Positions 36,457 through 48,155 of a stretch of 64,000 nucleotides of DNA are shown here, piece after piece. The notes beneath the pieces were generated by a model. The model ran no database searches, had not been told where the DNA came from, and saw only the letters and a program-made list of their open reading frames with translations. The stretch lies in contig NC_088296.1 of assembly GCF_032854445.1 (NCBI RefSeq), forward strand, positions 2,131,246-2,195,245, given 5' to 3'. Numbering within the stretch: position 1 is the first letter of the stretch; every line of letters begins with the position of its first letter. A program made the translations under genes and the position numbers. This DNA comes from Liolophura sinensis. Taxonomy: Eukaryota; Mollusca; Polyplacophora; Chitonida; Chitonidae.

Positions 36457-37345
36457 ATACAACCTCAAATTAGCCCCACATTGGTAAATTGGATTAGCTA
36501 TGGCAGAGACTTCATACATAGTTCCTTAAATTAAACAATTCAGTGCCACACGTGAATTCTGCCTATAAAGCTCTATCTCATTTATTAGATCTGTTTTTAG
36601 GTGCAACTGTGCATGCCCAACAAGATACACTATCCAAAATCACGCCAGCGTTCTTTGGATTGGAATAATTGCACAGGAAACTGTAAATTAGTTTTCCCAA
36701 ATTGCCATGCGTGAGTTTGGCTTGTAAAATGTCGCCTATCGATTCCATTCTTTATATGACAACCATTAGCACGGGGTACCGTTGCATAAAGCGACGTTCA
36801 CACTGTGCGATTTGGCGTAACGACTTGCAGAAGTCAGCAAATTGGAAAACTGTAAACTCTCCATCATTTTATTTTTTTTCAGAAAATGGACCCTATAAAA
36901 TAAGGCTTGGCCTATTTTCATTTGTCTTTTCGCATTAGCGGAATCAATGTGTCAAACAACTTAATGTGAGTTAACTAGATTAATATCTAAATAACCCTAG
37001 TGAATAGGACGTGATTGACCGAGCACTAGTGTAGCTTGAATCAAATTTAGGACAGCTATAATTGAATATCGTCAACCTCTTGCCGAATACGGCCTGTATA
37101 TAGATTGCTGATTCTTTGAACATCAATTTATTAGAACACTTAATGCTACCTCTTTTTGCATTTTCACCCCTCATCCACTTTATACTGACATAGGACAGTT
37201 ATATTTCCTTGCTCTAAACCCTCTGTGCTGAGTGCAAATCGAGGCAGCAATAAGGACCTCTTTTAAAAAGCCTTTAATATGATCCGACACCAGATCTCCC
37301 AACTTCCAGGTCAACGATCTGAGAACTAAGCCACCCACGAGGTAG
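36457..37345. other. No gene recognised
   Basis: AT-rich DNA; an acceptor-like T-tract ends at 36881 but is followed by stops in the only plausible frame. Confidence 0.5.
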
Positions 37346-37535
37346 AATTTATTTATTAATTTTATCTATTTATTTATTTAATTGATCGGTGTTTTACGCC
37401 ATACCCAAGAAGATTTCACTTATACGAAGGCGGCCAGAGCCCGGGGGAGACTCACGACCATCAGTGGGCTGCTGTCAGGCTTTCCTAGTTAATGCACCAC
37501 GCTGGCACGCTAAGCACCAGGGCTACGGAGGTTCT
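37346..37535 (-). mobile_element. SINE, internally deleted
   Basis: The tail (TTTATTTATT) and GATCGGTGTTTTACGCCATA, CACTTATACGAAGGCGGCC are followed by a deletion to AGAGCCCGGGGGAGACTCAC, then head remnants (CTAAGCACCAGGGCTACGGA). Confidence 0.8.
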
Positions 37536-38826
37536 CGTCAGTTTATTACCACAAGTATCCCACCTGACAGGACTGGTTAACATGCTAATAACGCCACAGC
37601 CATTCTGCCCTTTAGGTCACCTTTCTGACCGAAGATACGACTACAGCTCTGACCGTATATTTTGTGGTATGGAAGAAAATTATTAAATGTGTTTGACAGA
37701 AAATATGGATTTCCACAAGCCACAAACCTAAACCCCTTCCCCTGCATGAGTGAAAGATTCTTGTGAATATTGCTAGACCCCTTTTAAGTCAGACACACTT
37801 GTTTACGAGAGGCTCACGAAGGCGTTTCCGGAATTAAATCACGGATTTTGTTTTACCCTTTTTTAACAAACCCCCAACTCACATACCCCTCATTATCGAC
37901 TATGGATCGCTTTGTTGCAACGCAAGGAACAATTTCTTTCCAGTGTTTGTACAGCACAAGAAAAATAAGAACGAACGTGAGTGGAAAAGTATTTTCAGGG
38001 TTTCTATGTCAACAGCAATCGTGTCGACATGCAATTAAGGCGTCCATGAATATCATACTTGTGTTTTTTCTGATATCATGGAAACCAGTCCACAGTGATT
38101 AAAAGAAAACAATTGGCACTTTGAGAGCTTGTTCAATTCTAGTAATAGCAGCCATCATTGCATATTAGACGTTGAAATATTGGTATAGGTGAAATTATGT
38201 GGCTGCTATGAAAAATGCCAATAGCAATCCCTCGGCTAAAGTAAATATTGCTCGATCTGATATTTTGAATCACCCGTAGTAAAGCTTGTACCGGAAATAG
38301 CGTTTGTTATTCTGGTGATGCTTAACACCGTGCTCTAGTGGTTTTTCTCGTATGGCACTGTCATGCCTTTCGTATGGACGAAAAATCGCCGCTTTTTGTC
38401 ACTTTTCGTGACAAACCCCTTGGGCCATTGGTTACAGGTTGTGCTGCTGTCACTAGCGTAACGCTGCGAGGATTTCTAAGCGTGACTGGCAGGGAATATG
38501 CTATGGTGTGAGGGATTGATTACCTGCCCCTGAAACAGGAATGTTGTGAATTATGTAAGATGTTTTGGCACTTTTTAACTATTGCTGAGGACATGAACCT
38601 TGATGGTTCTTCGTACAGTCGTGTTGTAAATGATTCCTTTCAAGGAATAATAAACAAGGGTGCTTTTCTTAACATCATCATTGGAGGATATGGCCGTTCC
38701 TTCACCAGTGAGGTCGCGCGTCGCCGAGTCAAAACTTTATTTTGCCAGCTGCGGCGTTTGGTCACGCGGTTGGTCTGGTACATGTACCTGTTGACTTACT
38801 CCTGGAACTCTGGTTTGTCCACTTTT
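37536..38826. other. No gene recognised
   Basis: The 136-codon frame at 38560-38970 (+) runs into the neighbouring TIR element and has no recognised motif. Nothing else was seen. Confidence 0.5.
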
Positions 38827-39068
38827 AGACTAATAAAGCTAATCTGTTACATTTTACAAAAGTTCTGTTGTCTGATTGATACTAGAATATGTTCTGTTAT
38901 TATAAAACCGTGTTGTGTTACATTCAACATGATATCATGTTGGTATAATAAAAAGGTTATGTTGAATTAATAGAATACGTGTGTTATATTTAACAGGATA
39001 ATCCGCTGTAATTACAGAATACATTCTAACATCACTCAGATAACAAACTTCCTGTTATATTAACACAT
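38827..39068. mobile_element. Non-autonomous TIR element (TACACTAA family), copy 2
   Basis: The left arm (AGACTAATAAAGCTAATCTG, TCTGATTGATACTAGAATAT) mirrors the right arm (CATTCTAACATCACTCAGAT, TTCCTGTTATATTAACACA). The interior has GTTACATTCAACATGATATC and AATACGTGTGTTATATTTAA shared with copy 3. Confidence 0.7.
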
Positions 39069-39111
39069 TAATGTTCTGAGGCTAGCTCGAGAAAAGGGAA
39101 CTTCAAGAGAA

Positions 39112-39990
39112 AGAAACCCTGATCTAGGCTGGACGTTCAGGGTGATATGGGAGACAAACCCCGATCTAGGCTGGACTTTCAGGCAGGCATGGGAGACAAA
39201 CCCTGATTTAGGCTGGACTTTCAGGCAGGCATGGGAGACAAACCCTGATTTAGGCTGGACTTTCAGGCTGGTATGGGAGGCAAACCCTGACCTAGGCTGG
39301 ACTTTCAGGCTGGTATGGGAGGCAAACCCTGATCTAGGCTGGACTTTCAGGCTGGTATGGGAGACAAACTCTGATCTAGGCTGGACTTTCAGGCTGGTAT
39401 GGGAGACAAACTCTGATCTAGGCTGGACTTTCAGGCAGGTATGGGAGGCAAAGCCTGATCTAGACTGGACTTTCAGGCTGGTATGGGAGGCAAAGTCTGA
39501 TCTAGGCTGGGCTTTCAGGCTGGTATGGGAGGCAAACCCTGATCTAGGCTGGACTTTCAGGCTGGTATGGGAGGCAAACCCCGATCTAGGCTGGACTTTC
39601 AGGCTGGTATGGGAGACAAACTCTGATCTAGGCTGGACTTTCAGACTGGTATGGGAGGCAAACCCCGATCTAGGCTGGACTTTCAGGCTGGTATGGGAGG
39701 CAAACCCTGATCTAGACTGGACTTTCAGACTGGTATGGGAGGCAAACCCCGATCTAGGCTGGACTTTCAGGCTGGTATGGGAGACAAACCCTGATCTAGG
39801 CTGGACTTTCAGGCTGGTATGGGAGGCAAACCCTGATCTAGGCTGGACTTTCAGGCTGGTATGGGAGGCAAACCCTGATCTAGACTGGACTTTCAGACTG
39901 GTATGGGAGGCAAACCCTGATCTAGGCTGGACTTTCAGGCTGGTATGGGAGGCAAACCCTGATCTAGGCTGGACTTTCAGGAAGACAAAC
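39112..39990. repeat. Minisatellite, 42-bp unit, about 21 copies, open on both strands
   Basis: The unit is AGGCTGGACTTTCAGGCTGG followed by TATGGGAGGCAAACCCTGATCT, repeated without length change. As 42 is 14 codons, the + strand reads a 14-residue repeat (NPDLGWTFRLVWEA; 284 codons open) and the - strand another (LKVQPRSGFASHTS; 314 codons open). Differences between units are mostly transitions and fall at all codon positions, which does not suggest selection on protein. I therefore treat it as a minisatellite. An expressed repeat protein is not excluded. Confidence 0.93.
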
Positions 39991-40844
39991 ACATAGATGG
40001 GCACTCAAGGCCAATAATAGCACTTACAATACACAAACGTCGTGGTGTATTATATGAGAAATTATGAGCAAATTTTTGGAATTATTTTTTTCTAAAATCT
40101 TAAAGTTTTGAAATGCCATTTGTTCCTTGAATATATGTAGAACAATTTCTTAAAACTTTTCTTGAGTACATTTGACCTTTATCAATTATTTTGGTAGAGA
40201 GAAGTACGGCTTAAAGTGCTGGTTATTTATATCCATTATTTTCCTATAAAGATCAGCAATTAATTAATCCAACAGCGAATCTTCTTGATTATCAAAGAGA
40301 AAGAAACAAAAAACGTTCAACATTAATTTCAAGGGAAGGTGAAAGACAGAATCAAGGGCCCCGGACCTTGTCCGTACTCTCGGCTTTTAATCAGAAAGCA
40401 CTATGACTGAATCAATGGCTTGCTGCACACATATTCCTATTTATACCCAGACATGAAGATGGATCATTGTACCTAGCGCAAGTTAATATTGTTAATATTT
40501 TAACAGGAGAAATGAAGCAGGCAGGGCGGAAATGCGCGCTTTTGCCAATAGAGAAGGATGAAATATTACCTCTGCCAAAGTGCGTCATTAGACAATGTAA
40601 TCAGCTAGAATATTTATTGCGAAATGAGATAAATAAATGAAGCGTGGATAAGAAATTCATGGATCGATCAATAAATGCATACGGTAATAGGGAATGAACT
40701 GTACTGATATATGAATAACCAAGCGACGTTCAGATACTGATGTCGTCCAATACAGCACTGAGGCTGTGGTATTGACGTAAGACTTTCAGGTAAGTGGTAA
40801 AATCTGTTCGGTCTTTCGTCTCGTGGCTGGCTCAGTGCTATATA

Positions 40845-40925
40845 GTGTCATTGCTGGAAGCCATAGGTCATTAATCAATAAAATTGTGACTGCCTCCGGC
40901 ACAAGAAAACCTAAGCAATATACTA
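40845..40925 (+). repeat. Dispersed repeat fragment, family shared with 5.1 and 61.6 kb
   Basis: GTGCTATATAGTGTCATTGC..GGTCATTAAT is weakly similar, and GACTGCCTCCGGCACAAGAA is close to the CTGCCACAAGAAA block of the family. Diverged. Confidence 0.35.
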
Positions 40926-40977
40926 GCATGTATGGGTTTTAAAACATAACAGACTCAACGGCATATTGGGTAAAAGG

Positions 40978-41088
40978 ATAGAGCAGCGAAGACAGTGTGA
41001 TAGTTGGCTCACGTGTTGTCGTCTCACGCACAATCCGTAAAATACGGCATCTTCAGTTTACCTCAAATGGGGTTAAGCTCTAGCTCTT
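40978..41088 (+). repeat. Dispersed repeat, CACAGAGAGTAAAACCA family, diverged
   Basis: AGAGCAGCGAAGACAGTGTG, ATAGTTGGCTCACGTG, AAAATACGGCATCTTCAGTT and TACCTCAAATGGGGTT follow the family order. Confidence 0.65.
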
Positions 41089-42685
41089 CCTACAGATTGT
41101 TAAATAGCATCAATTTAATCGCCCCCTACTTCCATGAATTAAAGGAGAAGAAAAAAAAGCTGCCAAAATGAGATGAAACGGCGTGCAAACTTCTTTGCAA
41201 ATATTATCTTTAGCTTTTTTCTTAATATGGTGGTATTTGGGATCACCTCTTGAAATACATCGTATTTGCATAACAATGTATTAAATGAGAATGTGATGCA
41301 CATCTAATAAACTTAAATTTATCTAAATGTAAACTTGTTGTATATACTCAAACACATGCATTTAATCTTCATTATAATAATATTTACGAATATATTAAAA
41401 ATATAAATGTGATCAAAATCCAGGTTGAACGCACTCTTTAGCTGAAAAGGCCAAATTCTGGTGTAAATGTATGTATTAAACATATTCAACATCCTCATTT
41501 ATAACATTATTACGTAAAGACAATATGTACCAAAAGATTGGCTCAGATACTCAACATACACAATTATTTTCCAGTCTCTTTTTGTTCCTAAAGAAAAATG
41601 GAACAAAAATATTGAAGACCACATTTACAACTAACTTTTTGCACTCTTTTATCCCAAATTTATGGTGTTTGCATGTTTCCTCCACCATTTTTTTCCGAAT
41701 TAGGTAAAGTTGCAATGATGCTAATTTTAATAGACGGTTTATAACTTATTACATAGCTGTGATTTTCACATTACGGTGGCACAATGCACTCACACTGGCC
41801 AGGCGAGCTCTAGGAGACAACCATGTTACATAATATACCAGAACTTTTCTGAAATAAAGGTAGCAATAAGTAATAACATGTGGACTTCTGTCTACAACAA
41901 AAGGCCTTCATTACGGATGGTCAAAATGTTGGCATCTTATCTTTTAACATAGGCGATTCACTTAAGCCGGATGCCCAAGTTCAAGACGAAACAGACTGTT
42001 ACAATTTGCGTTTGTTTATAGTATCACCAAAACCATTTTAAGGAGATCATGGGTGGTGGCTTTAAGGAATACCAAGCTGTTTCCTGAAAACAGTTCTCTG
42101 CTCAGCAAGCACTGCTGTTACATGCACTGTACACCGTTGGCCAGATCTGTAGTGTGTTAACATCAGACCTTGTAGAGAAATGACCATCGGGGCGATTGAT
42201 GAGTCTATCATTTGTGGAAAAGCCTCTCGGTAATCGTGGCTTAACTTAGACTGCAAGGTGTGCTTGCACCGATACGCGGCTGCCAGTTGCCTGTCAGTGC
42301 TCGCCAGAACTCCACTCCGGTGCTATTTGCAGATTTCCTAATATAAGACTTCATCGCTTTATTTTTAGCCGACGGGATCGATCTTGCGGCAAAAATAAAG
42401 CGGGTCTTGTACATTAGCTTAGCTCGACTGTGAGACCACCGTCTTCTTCCAAATTCTAACCAAAAAGGACTTGTCGAAAACATTAACTGTCGTGGAATTA
42501 CTTGACGAGGCCACAAAAAATGTAAATGCCGTCTTCGATTTGACCTTTGAAATATGCCTAGATGGACTGTTGACGTATTGAATCCACATGCCTGTCTGAA
42601 CGGTGATGACGCCCCTGGCTGTGAACACTGTGTTCGACATCAGGCTGCTTGTCGGTTTTTTTCCCCCAACAAGATCTGTTGTTTA

Positions 42686-42910
42686 CTGGCCCCGGGATCA
42701 CGAAGCTATCTTAGACTGAAGTCAAAATTTGAAACCACTATGAAATTGTTATTTCTTATGTAACAATGTCAGAATATTGCTTGACAACGTAAATTCTGAG
42801 TAATTTATTGTACAACAAATTTCATTTAAAATAACGGAAAGTATTATACCAAATTTAATGACTGAAATTTTGACTTTTGCCTATTGGTTATTTCGTGATC
42901 TCAGGGCCAG
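42686..42910. mobile_element. Non-autonomous TIR element, 225 bp
   Basis: The left end CTGGCCCCGGGATCACGAAG and the complement of the right end CTGGCCCTGAGATCACGAAA are inverted repeats; similarity continues inward for about 50 bp (both arms carry AGTCAAAATTT). The centre is AT-rich without coding sequence. A related end, CTGGCCCGGGGACGAAAGC, stands alone at 43081. Confidence 0.75.
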
Positions 42911-45390
42911 AAGTCTCCCTCAGATGAGTTCCATTTGTTGATTCACTCTGATTGCCTAAGGATTCCATGTGACGTTCTTGTAGTTCACTAGCCTCATCAG
43001 TTCGCCTCTACATGGAGGCAGTTCCATCGAACAGATGCCTTGTTCGTCGTCCTCGATGGCTGAAATGACGCCACTGTTACTGGCCCGGGGACGAAAGCTC
43101 TCGATGTCCTATGTCCTCTGGAACTCTACGTCAGAGAACGTGAACCTCATGGTCAACAAGTAATGAATAGAGCGCACCACTGAACATTGGGTCTAGACGG
43201 AAGTATCATTATTACATAGCTCGAAGGCCCGTAAGAGCAATTGCTAGGTGAATTTGAGTACGGATTTTTACTGTTCTGGCGACTCGTTTCAACTGTAACA
43301 CTTGAGGGACCTAGACATACCGATCTGAACGCCAAGGTTAAAACCAGACATCAAACCGCAAAAATATACCACATCATGCTTCAGTAATACGATTTTTCTG
43401 ATTCTCCTGCTCTTTCTGCTTGCAAGGATTTGTTGACAACGAACTGTTCACGACGACCACGTGTCTGTTTGCGCATTTTAATATACGGTGAAAAGCATTA
43501 CGTGACATATGTGTATGACACATGTTGAAAACCTCGTGAGTAAATCCCCAAAGGAGGACCTTGAACGCCCAAGTCTCCTCCGTCAAAAAAAAAACCCGAC
43601 TGCTATCGCATATATGTGATATTTTTGCTAAAAAAAGGTGTTAAACAATAGTAAAAAAAAACAAACAAATATTAATGAAGTACACTGTTTCTCAGCCGTC
43701 TTACAAATGCCTAAATCCTTTTGCACTTCCAACGAATATATAAAGTATTGTTTCATTAACATTTCATGTCCCCCAGACATAGCGCTTTTCTCACTGACAT
43801 ATGAATAACTGAAGACCTGGTTTAAAAGCTGAAGCGAAAAACCATGCCTCTCAATCTATATTTAATTTGAAAGCTTTTTTGGTTACGATACTTTTTTCTT
43901 AACTCATAAAATATTCTGAAATCATACATCTTTCTCCTTACAGATATGATGGTTTCCAAATATGTAGGCTATAAATTGTTTCTGAAAAATGTGAGCGTCA
44001 TAGTGTTTCTCTCGATTCATAGTTTGCATATTAATCGCGAAGAACGGCAAGAGATAAAAGAGTGAGAGTTTCCATTATATTGTAAAAACCCATTATATTA
44101 TTGTATATTATGAAAACATTGGAAATGGAGAAGACCATGTAGCATATAACCCGACTCTTAGACGCTGCCTCAGCAAATTCTATCCTGCCTGAGGATGCGG
44201 TTGGTGTTAGCGACGGAAAAAATAATTTCCATCCAGGTGTTCTGAAGCCAATTGGTCGAGCAGTTTTATACTTCTCTATTGTTAATGGACTTCTGATATC
44301 GATCAACGGTTGATGTTCCCTTGCTGTACAGCTTCCGATATTGATTGCCGCCCTTTCAGCCAATTGCGTTTGTTGATTGTCAGGACAGAGGTCGGATTGA
44401 CCTAAAATGTCGATCATGCATATACAGAAGGGGAAGGCGCCATATTATTTTAATGCAGTTAGTTGGCGCTGGATTGGGGCAAGACCTGGAGTCTTCGTTA
44501 CGTCATGGATTGTTACACAATGTCTAAACAGTTGCAATGTATCAGTTTCTGTTGTAATGTTGTGCTGTCTTTAATGTGACGTCATCATGAGTAGCTTAGA
44601 AAGGAATATTTGACGTCAACAAACTGACGTCCAGGACCTGTTGCCGGGTGTCTGACAGGTAACTATCAAACAGTGGTTAGTGAGATATAACTCTCACTAA
44701 GGGAAGAACGTTTATTTTTGATGCTTTTCCAATTCTGAATCTGGTAAGTGGTGACAGGCTAATTGGATGGATTCAGACACCGACTTATCAAGCAAAAGAC
44801 CATTAGAGGAAATATCATTGCTGATGTTAGAAGAATCATCATACAAATGACATCATTTTAGTGACATCACCAATTGCCGGAGTGATCAGGAAAAGAGTTG
44901 TTCTCTATCGAATGCTGTTTTGTTTGTAAAGGTCGTATGAAATAAAGTTCACGACATTTTAAATTCTGCTCAAAGCGGTACGTTTCCCGTGAATATGAAA
45001 TTGGAATAGATTAGATAAGTTGGCTAAAATGCATTTCTAACAAAAGCGAACTCTGGTTTTACCTTCGACTAAATGCTTAATGTATGGATTGCTATGAAAC
45101 ATTGTAGCAAAATAGGAAATAGTAAATAAAAGGCGATAAATACAATCCCCAACAAAGCATCAGCTAATGCTACCAAATGCTACAGTTTGAAAAGTTTTTT
45201 GCGAATGGGCTGTTGTATTTGTTGCCCCAAAACAAGACTTCAGCTGCGATATGGCCGTCCACATACAGCTCTCACGTCATCTTGAGTAGCACTTTATTCA
45301 AAATTTTACAAAGTCTGATTTCGACAAAGACCAACGTTAACGTGTTTTTTTTAAAGAATGCAAAGACAGCTCCTTCATAAATACAGAGTG
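42911..45390. other. No gene recognised
   Basis: A good acceptor (TTTCTCCTTACAG) precedes 43943 on the + strand, followed by about 39 open codons with no recognised motif. The 128-codon minus frame at 44031-44417 likewise has no motif. Confidence 0.45.
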
Positions 45391-46200
45391 GCACACTGGT
45401 GTTGCTATTTTCCCCCCATCATCATAACTGAGTGATGTATAGACAAAGTGTCACACTGGTGTTGCTATTTTTCCTCCCATCATCATGGCTAACTGATGTA
45501 TCAACAAAATGTCACACTGGTGTTGCTACTTTCCCTCCCATCATCAGAGCTGACTGATTTGTTGACAAAGTGTCACACTGGTGTTGATATTTTCCCTCAC
45601 ATCATCATGGCTGACTGATGTCTCGACAAAGTGTCACACTGGTGTTGATATTTTTCCTCCCATCATCATGGCTGACTGATGTGTCGACAAAGTGTCACAA
45701 CTGTGTTGCTCTTTTCCCTTCCTATCATCATGGCTGACTGACGTGTGGACAAAGCGTCAGACTGGTGTTGCTATTTTCCCTCCCATCAACATGGCTGACT
45801 GATGTGTCGACAAAGTGTCACAGTGGTATTGCTCTTTTCCCTCCCATCATCACGGCTGACCGATGTATCGACACAGTGTCACACTGGTGTTGTTATTTTC
45901 CCTCCCACCATCATGGCTGTCTGATGTGTCGACACAGTGTCACACTGGTGTTGCTCTTTTCCCTCTCATCATCATGGCTGACTTAGGTGTCGACCAATTG
46001 TCACACTGGTGTTGCTATTTTTCCTCCCATCGACATGGCTGACTGATGTGTCGACAAAGTGTCACAATGGTGTTGCTATTTTCCCTCCCATCATCATAGC
46101 TGACTGATGTATCGACAGTGTCACAATGACATTGCTATTTTCCCTCCGATCTTCATGGCTGATTGATGTGTCGACACAGTGTCACAACTGTGTTGCTCTA
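45391..46200. repeat. Minisatellite, 61-bp unit, about 13 copies
   Basis: The unit is CACACTGGTGTTGCTATTTT, CCCTCCCATCATCATGGCTG, ACTGATGTGTCGACAAAGTGT. Copies vary by substitutions and by one or two bases in length. Many carry GTCGAC, so restriction mapping with SalI would reveal the array. Confidence 0.95.
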
Positions 46201-46395
46201 CAGTTGTGTAGAGTACAGTTCTTTGGCTGGGTGTACTACACGTGACCCCCCTCCACGTCACGCTTCCTCCAGTCAAGCCTAATAAAAAGAGGCCCTACAG
46301 TTTGTTAACAGAAATACATTACATAATAAGGTATTCCCTGGACGAGCAAAAGAAACTTTTAAATTTGATCGAACGCCTTGCAAAAACTTTGCAAA

Positions 46396-46562
46396 TCCCG
46401 GGGGGAACGCACAACCATCCACACGCTGATTCCAGGCCTTCCAACGTACGGCCGGACAAGAAACCAGCATGAGCTGGTCTTGAACTCACAGTGAGGCATG
46501 GGTACCAGGCTTCTGGGTCATTGGGCCGAGCTAGCACGCCAACCGCCTTGACCATGGAGGTC
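46396..46562 (-). mobile_element. SINE, tail missing
   Basis: Reverse body and head: CGTACGGCCGGACAAGAAAC, CAGCATGAGCTGGTCTTGAA (B-box region) and GCTAGCACGCCAACCG...CATGGAGG (A-box region). Confidence 0.85.
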
Positions 46563-46599
46563 TGGAAGTCGTGTTTTGAATTGGTCATTTCAATTTTCC

Positions 46600-46715
46600 T
46601 GTGAAGGCTTGCCAACAAACCTGTGGATGGTCGCTGGTTTCATCCCACCACACTGCTGGTCGCCGTCGTATAAGTGAAATATTCTTGAGTAACGCGTAAA
46701 ACACTAATCAGATAA
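46600..46715 (+). mobile_element. SINE 3' part
   Basis: AGGCTTGCCAACAAACCTGT, GGATGGTCGCTGGTTTC, GTCGTATAAGTGAAATATTC and TAAAACACTAATCAGATAAA. It lies head to head with the preceding minus copy. Confidence 0.85.
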
Positions 46716-47651
46716 AATCCATTTGTATGTAGTTTAAACGAAGAATGCATTATCTGGAAAGTAGTCAGTAGGAACATCTTGGTGAAAACGCACAATCTCA
46801 AAATTACCCATGCACAATTACGATATAGATTGGTTTTTTTTTAGGCTTGATGTAAATTCCGCCTTAAAATGTCATCGATTTAATTTTCCGGGCGTCGCTG
46901 CGCTGCTGGACGTAATTGCTTCACAATGCCCAATTACAATGTAATCAGGACAAGACCGCTCCTAACAACCAGACAAGTTATAAAAAGCATAATAATTTTC
47001 TTGCAAAAGCCAGGAAACGATGTTGATGCAGTGATTGCGCCATCAGGCCAGAGGATAAAGAAACCAACGATGCTAAATAACAAATTGCAAATTTCTCGTA
47101 AAAATAAATCGTTACTTTTAATCAGTGTTGCCATGCAGCCTAGCAGCTCAGTGCAACGGGTTATGAAGCGGTTTGGTCCACATATAGCATGGATTGGCGT
47201 CAGTTTAAAAGCTATATATCTCATTATTAGGATAATGTAATGATTCCGAAGAGCTATTACCACTTTGATTTAGTGGTGTTGAGGATGTTTTTTTTCTTTT
47301 CTCTGTATTAAGTACACAAAGTACTTAATAAGCAACTCCCCCCCCCCCCCCCACCCCCAGCCCCCTACTCCCACACACCCCAGGTTTGAACTGTGGCGAT
47401 TTTGTAAACAGGCGGTTAGTGTTCCTCAGTAATAAAAGAGAGTAAAATGTGATTTGTTGTGAACCGTGTGTGATTTGGCTAATGAAAAGCAACAAAATGA
47501 TAAGAACCCGTGTGTTTTAATGATAACACTTATGTATTTCCATTATCACTGTTATTTATGTGAAACATTGGGTTTACACGTCTGGTACTGTATACAACAA
47601 AGCAGTGTTGAAGCAGTGACATCATAGAGTAAAAACGTCATTTGATATCCC
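46716..47651. other. No gene recognised
   Basis: Opposing open frames at 46926-47263 have no motif; the sequence may include the 3' flank of the adjacent transposase relic. C-rich runs occur at 47338-47360. Confidence 0.5.
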
Positions 47652-47820
47652 TTAAAGCGTTTTACGTCCATAACGGATGTATCCGCCGTGTGCGTGGATG
47701 ACACCCTGCAGCCTTCTCATACCACCTGTCAGCCTCCTGATACCCTGAAGGGAAAGCCGCTGAAATTCCTCGAGCAAGGGAGCTTAACTAAGTTCTTTGT
47801 GTACATTTTCTCGAATTAAA
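47652..47820 (-). pseudogene. Tc1/mariner transposase C-terminal relic
   Basis: The minus-strand frame 47652-47783 reads APLLEEFQRLSLQGIRRLTG and then GMRRLQGVIHAHGGYIRY before a few extra codons and TAA. Tc1-type transposases characteristically finish with an IRRLI-x-SMRRR-x-QAVI-x-A-x-GGHTRY-like tail, and this is a clear match. An in-frame TAA separates it from a preceding RENVHKELS-like segment that fits the region just before. The DDE catalytic core and the terminal inverted repeats were not found, so it is a dead 3' fragment. Confidence 0.72.
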
Positions 47821-48064
47821 AGCCACTTGGACTAGAACAAGGGTTTAAATGTGACAGCAAGAGGACAGGAAAAGGTTACGAAAGCTACCACCCATTCTGG
47901 TCTTTTAGCCGTCGTTACAGTAACTACGATACCATTACGATGTAATTAAGAAGAATGTCTATCTTATACTGGGGACGGGGGGGGGGGGTGAGGGTGGATT
48001 GGTGGAGTGGTGGAGTGGTGGGTTAGTAAGAAGTAAATCGACGCTACCTGCCAACTTTACACAG

Positions 48065-48155
48065 AATGTGGGGCAACACTGTGTAACAGTGCAGTATACC
48101 CGTTTTACCGCCGATGTAACCAAGCGGCTCAAACAGACAGTAATGGCTTTTAAAG
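48065..48155 (+). CDS. Unrecognised protein, penultimate exon
   Basis: The acceptor CTGCCAACTTTACACAG opens an exon of 30 codons plus one base, ending TTTAAAG|GTAAGC. The translation runs NVGQHCVTVQYTRFTADVTK then RLKQTVMAFK, a composition that looks coding (charged and hydrophobic residues alternating, no low complexity). The phase 1 end matches the phase 1 start of the exon at 49388. Upstream exons were sought to about 46.7 kb and not found. Alternative: the exon could begin at the next AG (after CAGTGCAG), which keeps the frame. Confidence 0.48.

Larger units (their letters stand above)
39991..42685. other. No gene firmly recognised
   Basis: Plain AT-rich DNA to 42.0 kb with two repeat fragments (see 40845 and 40978). 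Between 42062 and 42640 the minus strand is open in three overlapping frames in succession, as a frameshifted relic might be, but no family was recognised. Confidence 0.45.

Noticed and set aside
36213-36487. His-Thr repeat frames
   Set aside because: Produced by the (CA)n microsatellite.
40776-40800. Strong donor TTTCAG|GTAAGT
   Set aside because: The preceding segment has stops in all frames after the nearest acceptor.
42062-42640. Three successive overlapping minus frames suggesting a frameshifted pseudogene
   Set aside because: No family recognised in any frame, and the joins would be arbitrary; noted in the region entry only.
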